Assembly (NCBI GenBank): GCA_034111105.1
Contig: JAWUXY010000099.1
Location: 1-10,902, forward strand
DNA length: 10,902 nt
Direction of reading: 5' to 3'
Origin: Bermanella sp034111105
GTDB taxonomy: Bacteria; Pseudomonadota; Gammaproteobacteria; Pseudomonadales; Oceanobacteraceae
Shown here in pieces: positions 5,960-10,902 of the stretch. A program made the translations under genes and the position numbers. Under the pieces are notes generated by a model. That model did not search any database. It was not told the origin of the DNA and saw only the letters and a program-made list of their open reading frames with translations. Positions within the stretch are counted from its first letter, which is position 1; each line of letters starts with the position of its first letter.

Positions 5960-7195
5960 TTAGTCCTGCAACTTACTAAAAACAAGCGAGCCGTTGGTCC
6001 CACCAAAACCAAATGAGTTACTTAACACGTGAGTTAATTCTACATCTCTTGCAGTATTTGCCACATAATCTAAGTTGCAATCATCTTCTACATTATCAAG
6101 GTTGATGGTCGGCGGCACCTTATTATTCATCAGCGCCTGAATCGCAAAAATAGCTTCAATTGCACCCGCTGCACCTAATAAGTGACCCGTCATAGACTTT
6201 GTCGATGTCACCAAAACATGTTTACCAATGGTATTTTCTATCGCACGACTTTCAGCCACATCGCCTGCAGGTGTTGAGGTGCCATGGGCGTTTACATATT
6301 GAATATCAGCGCCTGTTAAGCCAGCATCATTTAGCGCATTAGCCATAGCTTGTGCCGCACCTGAGCCATCTTCTGGCGGGCTTGTCATATGAAATGCATC
6401 GTCGCTCATGCCAAAGCCAGTCACTTCTGCCAATATGATAGCGCCACGTTTTTTAGCGCCCTCGTACTCTTCAAGCACTAAGGCACCTGCGCCATCACCT
6501 AACACAAAGCCATCTCGATCTTTATCCCAAGGCCTAGAAGCGGCTTTTGGGTCATCATTACGAGTCGACATAGCACGGGCCGCACAAAAACCCGCCATAC
6601 CACTTGGCGTGCAAGCCGCTTCTGCGCCGCCAGCAACCATAACGTCAGCATCACCATAGGCAATCGTACGCGCCGCATAGCCAATATTATGAGTGCCTGT
6701 TGTACACGCTGTGGCAATCGCAAAGTTAGGACCCTTAAACTTATAAAGCATGGCCAAGTGACCAGAGAGCATATTAATAATTGAAGCTGGAATATAAAAC
6801 GGACTAACACGACGTGGGCCTGAATTTAATAATTGAGAGTGGTTGTGTTCAATCGTGCCAAGGCCACCAATACCGGAACCCAACGCACAACCGATACGAT
6901 CTGAGTCGTAACCGGCGTCCAATAAACCGGCATGCTTTACTGCTTCGGCACTAGCAACTAAACCATATTGAATAAATGTATCCATTTTCTTAGCGTCTTT
7001 AGCGCTGATCACATCACCAAGTGAGAAGTCTTTGATGGTGCCCGCAAATTGAGTGGCGAGGTTACTAGGGTCAAAATGGGTAATGGTCTCGATACCGCTT
7101 TGACCATTTATTAAACCTTGCCAAGTGGACTGGGCATTATTGGCAATAGGGGTAACAGCCCCAAAACCGGTTACAACTACGCGACGCTTAGCCAT
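5960..7195 (-). CDS. fabF: Beta-ketoacyl-ACP synthase II (KAS II)
   Basis: FabF condenses acyl-ACP with malonyl-ACP in the elongation cycle of type II fatty acid synthesis and, in E. coli, drives the temperature-dependent conversion of palmitoleate to cis-vaccenate. The 411 residues match the family length (about 413). The Cys-His-His triad is intact: C164 in ATACTTGTH, H304 in NAHGTSTPAGD, and H338 in STKSMTGHLLGAAGA, with the supporting lysine K333. The N-terminus RRVVVTGFGAVTPI and the C-terminal SNSFGFGGTNGSLVF are canonical. The histidines mark it as an elongation KAS rather than FabH, and the length and position after acpP favour FabF over FabB. A purine-rich ribosome binding site (AAGGAAAGGG) precedes the start. 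An acpP terminator lies upstream, so expression depends on read-through or a promoter that I could not define. Confidence 0.96.
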   Translation of the reverse strand: MAKRRVVVTGFGAVTPIANNAQSTWQGLINGQSGIETITHFDPSNLATQFAGTIKDFSLGDVISAKDAKKMDTFIQYGLVASAEAVKHAGLLDAGYDSDRIGCALGSGIGGLGTIEHNHSQLLNSGPRRVSPFYIPASIINMLSGHLAMLYKFKGPNFAIATACTTGTHNIGYAARTIAYGDADVMVAGGAEAACTPSGMAGFCAARAMSTRNDDPKAASRPWDKDRDGFVLGDGAGALVLEEYEGAKKRGAIILAEVTGFGMSDDAFHMTSPPEDGSGAAQAMANALNDAGLTGADIQYVNAHGTSTPAGDVAESRAIENTIGKHVLVTSTKSMTGHLLGAAGAIEAIFAIQALMNNKVPPTINLDNVEDDCNLDYVANTARDVELTHVLSNSFGFGGTNGSLVFSKLQD

Positions 7196-7237
7196 ATATA
7201 CCCTTTCCTTTTACTATTTTTCTTAACGTATACAAAC

Positions 7238-7266
7238 AAAAAAGCCGCCTAGTGAGGGGCGGCTTT
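7238..7266 (-). terminator. Terminator/attenuator between acpP and fabF
   Basis: AAAGCCGCC (7241-7249) and GGCGGCTTT (7258-7266) form a perfect 9-bp GC-rich stem with an 8-base loop, and the minus strand continues into a run of six T residues. It begins about 20 bases past the acpP stop codon. As fabF has no evident strong promoter of its own, this probably acts as a partial terminator that leaves acpP transcripts more abundant than those of the genes downstream. Confidence 0.88.
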
Positions 7267-7285
7267 AACATCAATGCGCATCAAA

Positions 7286-7519
7286 TTAGCTATGAGCGAT
7301 AATGTAGTCGATTGATTCTTGAACAGTGGTCAGTTTTTCAGCATCTTCGTCAGGAATTTCGGTTTCAAATTCCTCTTCTAATGCCATGACCAACTCAACT
7401 GTGTCTAAGGAATCTGCACCTAGGTCTTCTACAAAGCGAGATGTACCTTTTGCTTCGTCTTCTTTAACACCTAGTTGTTCACAAACTACTTTTTTTACAC
7501 GATCTTCAATGCTGCTCAT
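7286..7519 (-). CDS. acpP: Acyl carrier protein
   Basis: ACP carries growing acyl chains as thioesters on a 4'-phosphopantetheine arm and shuttles them between FabD, FabG, FabF and the acyltransferases, including PlsX. The 77-residue, strongly acidic protein has the invariant DSLD motif (36-39) with S37 as the attachment serine, embedded in FVEDLGADSLDTVELVMALE. Length and charge are textbook. A Shine-Dalgarno AGGAT precedes the ATG. Unlike its neighbours it is separated from both: 216 bp with a promoter before it and a strong hairpin after it, consistent with the high protein level needed for ACP. Confidence 0.98.
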   Translation of the reverse strand: MSSIEDRVKKVVCEQLGVKEDEAKGTSRFVEDLGADSLDTVELVMALEEEFETEIPDEDAEKLTTVQESIDYIIAHS

Positions 7520-7582
7520 AATTTATCCTGTTTATTATATAGAGCCTGTATGCCCTACAAGTCCCGATCAATAAAGGGCGAT

Positions 7583-7610
7583 ATTATACCTCTCTTTGAT
7601 CAGGGGTAAA
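7583..7610 (-). promoter_or_regulatory. Probable sigma-70 promoter of acpP
   Basis: On the minus strand TTTACC (7605-7610) and a consensus TATAAT (7583-7588) are separated by 16 bases. Transcription would begin near 7576, giving a leader of about 57 bases before acpP with room for the ribosome binding site. A second TATAAT at 7534-7539 lies too close to the start codon and lacks a -35 box at good spacing. Confidence 0.7.
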
Positions 7611-7624
7611 CCTATGTTTTCCGC

Positions 7625-7656
7625 CATATAGAGAGACTGTCTGTTTCCCCTATATG
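7625..7656. promoter_or_regulatory. Possible operator: 7-bp inverted repeat upstream of the acpP promoter
   Basis: CATATAG (7625-7631) and CTATATG (7650-7656) are reverse complements separated by 18 bases, just upstream of the acpP -35 box. The position would fit an activator or upstream regulator site. It does not resemble the FabR or FadR sites I know. Chance is possible in this AT-rich stretch. Confidence 0.25.
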
Positions 7657-7710
7657 ACCACAAATAGACATTAACCGCTTGATTATTAAGTCATTTATCA
7701 GAAATTGCGA

Positions 7711-7740
7711 GCTAATTTAGCCATTAATGGCTAAATTAGC
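7711..7740. repeat. 30-bp perfect palindrome spanning the fabG stop codon
   Basis: Arms GCTAATTTAGCC (7711-7722) and GGCTAAATTAGC (7729-7740) are perfect reverse complements, and the central ATTAAT is itself a palindrome, so all 30 bases are self-complementary. In the fabG message this forms a 12-bp stem with a 6-base loop, with the TAA stop inside its 5' arm. No T run follows on the minus strand, so it is not a standard intrinsic terminator. It could protect or define the 3' end of the upstream message, or be a dimeric protein site. Confidence 0.75.
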
Positions 7741-8461
7741 CCATATTTAGGCCACCATTCACATTTAATACTTGGCCCGTGATGTACGCAGCCTGATCCG
7801 AAGCCAGAAAAGAAACCGCTTTCGCTATTTCTTGTGGCTCGCCATAACGGCCTACCGGAATGTTCGCTATCATGGCCTGCTTCTGCTCATCCGTTAGCTC
7901 ATCCGTCATATCCGTTGCAATAAAGCCAGGCGCCACTGCATTCACTGTAATCCCCCGACTGCCTATTTCATAGGCTAAAGAGCGCGTAAACCCCTCAATA
8001 CCCGCTTTCGAGGCACAATAGTTTGCCTGACCAGGATTCCCCATAGCGCCTACAACGGAACTAATATTAATAATACGACCCCAGCGCTGCTTCATCATGC
8101 CTTTAAGCAAACCTTTGGTTAAACGAAACGCTCCGCTTAGGTTTGTTTCGATCACGCTATCCCAGTCTTCATCTTTCATACGCAACATTAATGTGTCTTT
8201 TGTTACGCCGGCATTGTTCACTAGTACAGATACCGCACCTAACTGCGTCACGCTTTTTACAAATTCAGCGCAGCTATCTTTATTCGATAAATTGAGAGTA
8301 AACGCAGTACCGCTTTCTCCCAGATATTCTTTAATTGAGGCAACACCTGCCTCACTGGTCGCACTGGCCACTACAAAATAATTGGCTTCAATAAGTGATT
8401 GAGCAATGGCTTTACCTATACCACGGCTTGCACCTGTTACAACGGCAATCGCTTGCTGCAT
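7736..8461 (-). CDS. fabG: 3-oxoacyl-ACP reductase
   Basis: FabG performs the first, NADPH-dependent reduction of the elongation cycle, 3-oxoacyl-ACP to (R)-3-hydroxyacyl-ACP. It is a 241-residue short-chain dehydrogenase/reductase with the cofactor motif TGASRGIG (9-16), NNAG (82-85), and the catalytic Ser-Tyr-Lys set S135, Y148 and K152 in SSVVGAMGNPGQANYCASKAG. These align with S138, Y151 and K155 of E. coli, three residues shorter at the N-terminus. The C-terminal VLNVNGGLNMG is typical. Its ribosome binding site (AAGGA) overlaps the TAA of fabD, so it is translationally coupled to fabD. The stop codon lies within a 30-bp perfect palindrome. Confidence 0.97.
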   Translation of the reverse strand: MQQAIAVVTGASRGIGKAIAQSLIEANYFVVASATSEAGVASIKEYLGESGTAFTLNLSNKDSCAEFVKSVTQLGAVSVLVNNAGVTKDTLMLRMKDEDWDSVIETNLSGAFRLTKGLLKGMMKQRWGRIINISSVVGAMGNPGQANYCASKAGIEGFTRSLAYEIGSRGITVNAVAPGFIATDMTDELTDEQKQAMIANIPVGRYGEPQEIAKAVSFLASDQAAYITGQVLNVNGGLNMG

Positions 8462-8470
8462 ATTTTTTCC

Positions 8471-9385
8471 TTACAAAGCGTTTAGCAATTCAACCGAGTT
8501 AATCGATTGGCTATTTAGCTGTTTCGCAATTCGTTTATTAAGTCCGGTTAGAACTTTACCAGGCCCTATTTCTAACAGATTTTCTACACCGCTGTCAGCT
8601 AACAGCTCAACCAATTGCGTCCAACGAACAGGGCTTGCAATTTGTTTTACCAAGTTTTCACGTATAACTTGTGCATCTTGCTCAAATTTATTGCTGGCAT
8701 TTTGAAGCACGGGAATGCTTGGATTGTTTAAATTAAAGCCCGATAAATACCCAGCAAAATCAGCCGCCGCAGGCAGCATTAGCGCACTGTGAAACGGCCC
8801 ACTTACGGGTAGCATAATAGCGCGCTTAGCACCTGCCTCTTTGCATTGAGCGACCGCTCGCTCAACCGCTTCTTTATTCCCTGCAATAACCACTTGCCCA
8901 GGACTGTTATAGTTCGCCGCTTGAACCACCTGACCGTGTTCGCAGTGTTTGCATATTGCTTCGACTTCGGCATCTTTCATGCCTAATATTGCCGCCATAG
9001 CACCAACACCATTAGGAACAGATTCACGCATTAACTCTCCACGACGACGTACCAGTAAAAGTGCATCCTCAAACGCAAGCGAACCTGAACACACTAAAGC
9101 GGAGTACTCACCCAAGCTGTGCCCTGCCATCACGTCCGGCTTTATTTTATCGCCAAGCGCTCGCCACAAGGCCACTTCGACCGCAACCAGTGCTGGCTGA
9201 GTATTATTGGTGCTATTTAGGTCATCCGCTGGTCCGTTTAAAATTATATCGCTTAACTTAAAACCCAAAACCGCATCTGCTTGTTGCAGTGTTTCTTTTG
9301 CTACTGGAAATTCAGTAATGACGTCAGACAGCATTCCTACAGATTGAGAACCTTGACCTGGGAAAACAACGGCATTTTTGTACAT
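8471..9385 (-). CDS. fabD: Malonyl-CoA:ACP transacylase
   Basis: FabD moves malonyl from CoA to ACP, supplying the extender unit for every elongation round. The 304-residue sequence shows the N-terminal FPGQGSQSVGM (8-18) with Q11, the nucleophile S90 in GHSLGEYSAL (88-97), R115 in RRRGELM that binds the malonyl carboxylate, and H199 in VSGPFHSALM. Against E. coli FabD the serine, arginine and histidine are offset by two residues (S92, R117, H201). Length is normal. An AGGAT ribosome binding site precedes the ATG. It directly follows plsX with a 63-bp gap, and no fabH lies between them, unlike E. coli. Confidence 0.97.
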   Translation of the reverse strand: MYKNAVVFPGQGSQSVGMLSDVITEFPVAKETLQQADAVLGFKLSDIILNGPADDLNSTNNTQPALVAVEVALWRALGDKIKPDVMAGHSLGEYSALVCSGSLAFEDALLLVRRRGELMRESVPNGVGAMAAILGMKDAEVEAICKHCEHGQVVQAANYNSPGQVVIAGNKEAVERAVAQCKEAGAKRAIMLPVSGPFHSALMLPAAADFAGYLSGFNLNNPSIPVLQNASNKFEQDAQVIRENLVKQIASPVRWTQLVELLADSGVENLLEIGPGKVLTGLNKRIAKQLNSQSINSVELLNAL

Positions 9386-9448
9386 AGATAAATCCTGAAA
9401 GGCTTATTTTTTGAATAGACAAGATGTTTTAATAAATGTGTAACTTGT

Positions 9449-10447
9449 TTATAGCATTTCACTATCTAGCATTTCAGCTATTTGTTGTAACAATTTGTTT
9501 TTTGCCAACAGGTAGGCACCATCTATGGCATTAGTGAACGCAGATTGATGGGATTTACCATGACTTTTCACGACAATTCCCTGAACACCCAATAATACGC
9601 CACCACTTTTCAGGTCAGGCTCAAAGGCTGAGCGCAAACTGTCTAAAATTGGCAACGCAATAAAACCAACCAATCGGGTGAATAGATTCTTTTGAAAGGC
9701 ATCACGAACAACCTGCACCACAAAACTGAGCAAACCCTCACTGGTTTTTAGTGCAATATTGCCTGCAAAACCATTGGTCACCACAACATCGGCAATACCT
9801 TTATATAAATCATCGCCTTCGATGTAACCGACATAATTGATACATTCAGATTCTTTCAGCATAGTATTTGCCAAACGAATATCCTCATTACCCTTAATTT
9901 CTTCGCTGCCGATATTAAGCAAAGCCACTTTTGGCGATTTGATTGCGCTAAGTGACGAAGCGTATGCACTTCCCATCAATGCAAATTGATGCAAATTTTC
10001 AGAGTCACACTCAACATTTGCACCTAAGTCCAGCATATAGCTTGAGCCACTAATATGGGGTAAACGTGCGATTAAAGCAGGACGATCAATACCGAGCATG
10101 GTTTTCAGTACGTAGCGCGAGATCACAACCAACGCCCCTGTATTACCAGCACTAACAACAGCATCGGCTTCCGCATTATTAACCGCATCAATGGCTAGGC
10201 GCATGGAAGATTGCTTTTTACGAAGTGCAGCAGACGAGCGCTCACCAGAACTTACTACTTCATCGGTGTGAATGACCTTAAGACGAGAGCTAGCAGTTGA
10301 TTGGTGTAAATAAGGGTCTAACTTAGCGCGATTGCCAAATAATAGAATGGTTAGATCAGGATTTTTTTCAAGAGAGGATAGCGCAGCGGGAACAGTCACG
10401 GGGGGACCGGGGTCCCGGCCCATTGCGTCAATTGCAATGGTGACCAT
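9449..10447 (-). CDS. plsX: Phosphate acyltransferase PlsX
   Basis: PlsX is a peripheral membrane enzyme that converts acyl-ACP to acyl-phosphate, the acyl donor used by PlsY to start phospholipid synthesis. The 332-residue protein carries the family blocks SAGNTGAL (99-106), LDLGANV (139-145), NIGSEEIKGNE (178-188), TNGFAGNIALKTSEG (224-238) and GGVLLGVQGIVVKSHGKS (282-299). The N-terminal block reads IAIDAMGRDPGPPVTVPAAL; as I recall, the family has DAMGGD, so residue 11 is Arg in place of the second Gly. The codons there are unusually GC-rich. The start codon lies two bases after the rpmF stop and the Shine-Dalgarno inside rpmF is weak, so translation is probably coupled to L32. Function is otherwise not in doubt. 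Confidence 0.95.
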   Translation of the reverse strand: MVTIAIDAMGRDPGPPVTVPAALSSLEKNPDLTILLFGNRAKLDPYLHQSTASSRLKVIHTDEVVSSGERSSAALRKKQSSMRLAIDAVNNAEADAVVSAGNTGALVVISRYVLKTMLGIDRPALIARLPHISGSSYMLDLGANVECDSENLHQFALMGSAYASSLSAIKSPKVALLNIGSEEIKGNEDIRLANTMLKESECINYVGYIEGDDLYKGIADVVVTNGFAGNIALKTSEGLLSFVVQVVRDAFQKNLFTRLVGFIALPILDSLRSAFEPDLKSGGVLLGVQGIVVKSHGKSHQSAFTNAIDGAYLLAKNKLLQQIAEMLDSEML

Positions 10448-10449
10448 AA

Positions 10450-10629
10450 TTAGCTTTCTTGTACTTCAATAACTTTACGACCACGGTAGAAACCATCAGC
10501 AGTCACATGGTGACGGATGTGAGTCTCACCAGAAGTTGGATCGATAGACAATGCACGAGTAGTTAGTGCATCGTGAGAACGACGCATACCGCGACGTGAA
10601 CGAGATTTTTTGCTCTTTTGAACAGCCAT
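10450..10629 (-). CDS. rpmF: 50S ribosomal protein L32
   Basis: A 59-residue basic protein starting MAVQKSKKSRSRRGMRRSHD, the hallmark N-terminus of bacterial L32, followed by ALTTRALSIDPTSGETHIRHH and the C-terminal DGFYRGRKVIEVQES. It is the cysteine-free form, without the zinc-binding CxxC pairs seen in some L32 paralogues. L32 is part of the large ribosomal subunit near the peptidyl transferase region. The start is supported by AGGAG nine bases upstream. It follows yceD by 12 bp and precedes plsX by 2 bp, the widely conserved order that ties ribosome and lipid synthesis genes into one transcript. Confidence 0.96.
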   Translation of the reverse strand: MAVQKSKKSRSRRGMRRSHDALTTRALSIDPTSGETHIRHHVTADGFYRGRKVIEVQES

Positions 10630-10641
10630 TAGGCTCTCCTA

Positions 10642-10902
10642 CTATTTCTTTAATTGCTCAAGTACGCTGAACGGATTATTCGGCGCTTCTGTTTCAACCG
10701 GCACTGGCTTCATTTCTTCAGCTTTTGCGACTAATTCATTATCATCACACTCGGCATGATAAGCATACATCGGCAGGCTGAGAATTAACTCATCTTCGAT
10801 CACGGGCAACAGCTCTAATTCATGTCTCTGTGCACTACCAGGTGCGTATTGCTTTGGTAAATGTTTTGCCTGCTCTTCGCTAAACAGGTTACCGAGCTCA
10901 AT
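10642..10902 (-). CDS. yceD: YceD/DUF177 family protein, 3' part only
   Basis: A minus-strand frame is open from the window edge to the TAG at 10642-10644 and encodes the last 86 residues. They are acidic and include HELELLPVIEDELILSLPMY, HAECD and the terminal NPFSVLEQLKK, which matches the conserved NPFAVLxxLK end of YceD proteins. YceD is linked to 23S rRNA accumulation in E. coli and lies directly upstream of rpmF in most proteobacteria, exactly as here. The N-terminal half and the promoter of the cluster are outside the window. Confidence 0.9.
   Translation of the reverse strand: MELGNLFSEEQAKHLPKQYAPGSAQRHELELLPVIEDELILSLPMYAYHAECDDNELVAKAEEMKPVPVETEAPNNPFSVLEQLKK

Noticed and set aside
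6499..6810. 103-codon minus-strand frame inside fabF
   Set aside because: It lies in another frame of a gene with full KAS II conservation and is a shadow ORF.
7534..7539. Second TATAAT upstream of acpP
   Set aside because: It would place the transcription start within or next to the Shine-Dalgarno and has no -35 box at a usual distance.
7326..7574. 82-codon plus-strand ORF opposite acpP
   Set aside because: It is the serine-rich antisense frame of the acidic acpP gene, a common artefact, with no supporting ribosome binding site.
1..10902. CRISPR arrays, transposons, phage or defence genes, tRNA or rRNA
   Set aside because: No spaced direct repeats, transposase or integrase motifs, tRNA-like cloverleaf or rRNA segments were seen on either strand.

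Overview
The window carries a bacterial housekeeping cluster for fatty acid synthesis, cell-wall and DNA precursor functions, almost all on the minus strand, followed downstream by a small accessory stretch. Protein similarity, gene order and moderate AT-richness point to a gammaproteobacterium of the Pseudomonadales/Oceanospirillales type. The order yceD-rpmF-plsX-fabD-fabG-acpP-fabF-pabC-mltG-tmk-holB-pilZ, with no fabH between plsX and fabD and with pilZ after holB, resembles Pseudomonas more than Escherichia coli. The species cannot be named from the sequence alone.

Main cluster (10902 down to 2039, minus strand). It begins with the C-terminal end of YceD (DUF177), then ribosomal protein L32 (rpmF), then the lipid genes plsX, fabD, fabG, acpP and fabF, which prime and elongate acyl-ACP. 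These are followed by pabC (4-amino-4-deoxychorismate lyase, folate), mltG (peptidoglycan glycan-strand terminase), tmk (dTMP kinase), holB (clamp-loader delta prime) and pilZ (type IV pilus biogenesis). Most genes are tightly packed: rpmF-plsX are 2 bp apart, fabG's Shine-Dalgarno overlaps the fabD stop, fabF-pabC are 5 bp apart, and pabC-mltG, mltG-tmk and tmk-holB overlap. The exception is acpP. It has a 216-bp upstream gap with a good sigma-70-like promoter and a strong hairpin terminator just downstream, so it looks like a separately amplified unit inside the operon. A perfect 10-bp-stem terminator ends the cluster after pilZ.

Accessory region (2038 down to 1). A 0.4-kb noncoding gap leads to an AraC-family regulator and then to a 48-residue single-pass membrane peptide with a very strong ribosome binding site. 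A further 0.3-kb noncoding AT-rich gap separates these from the C-terminal part of a TonB-like protein on the plus strand, whose N-terminus lies outside the window.

I see no CRISPR array, rRNA, tRNA, insertion sequence, phage gene or defence system. The points most worth a second look are the small membrane peptide beside the AraC regulator, a 30-bp perfect palindrome that spans the fabG stop codon, the promoter/terminator bracket around acpP, and an unusual substitution in the N-terminal motif of PlsX.
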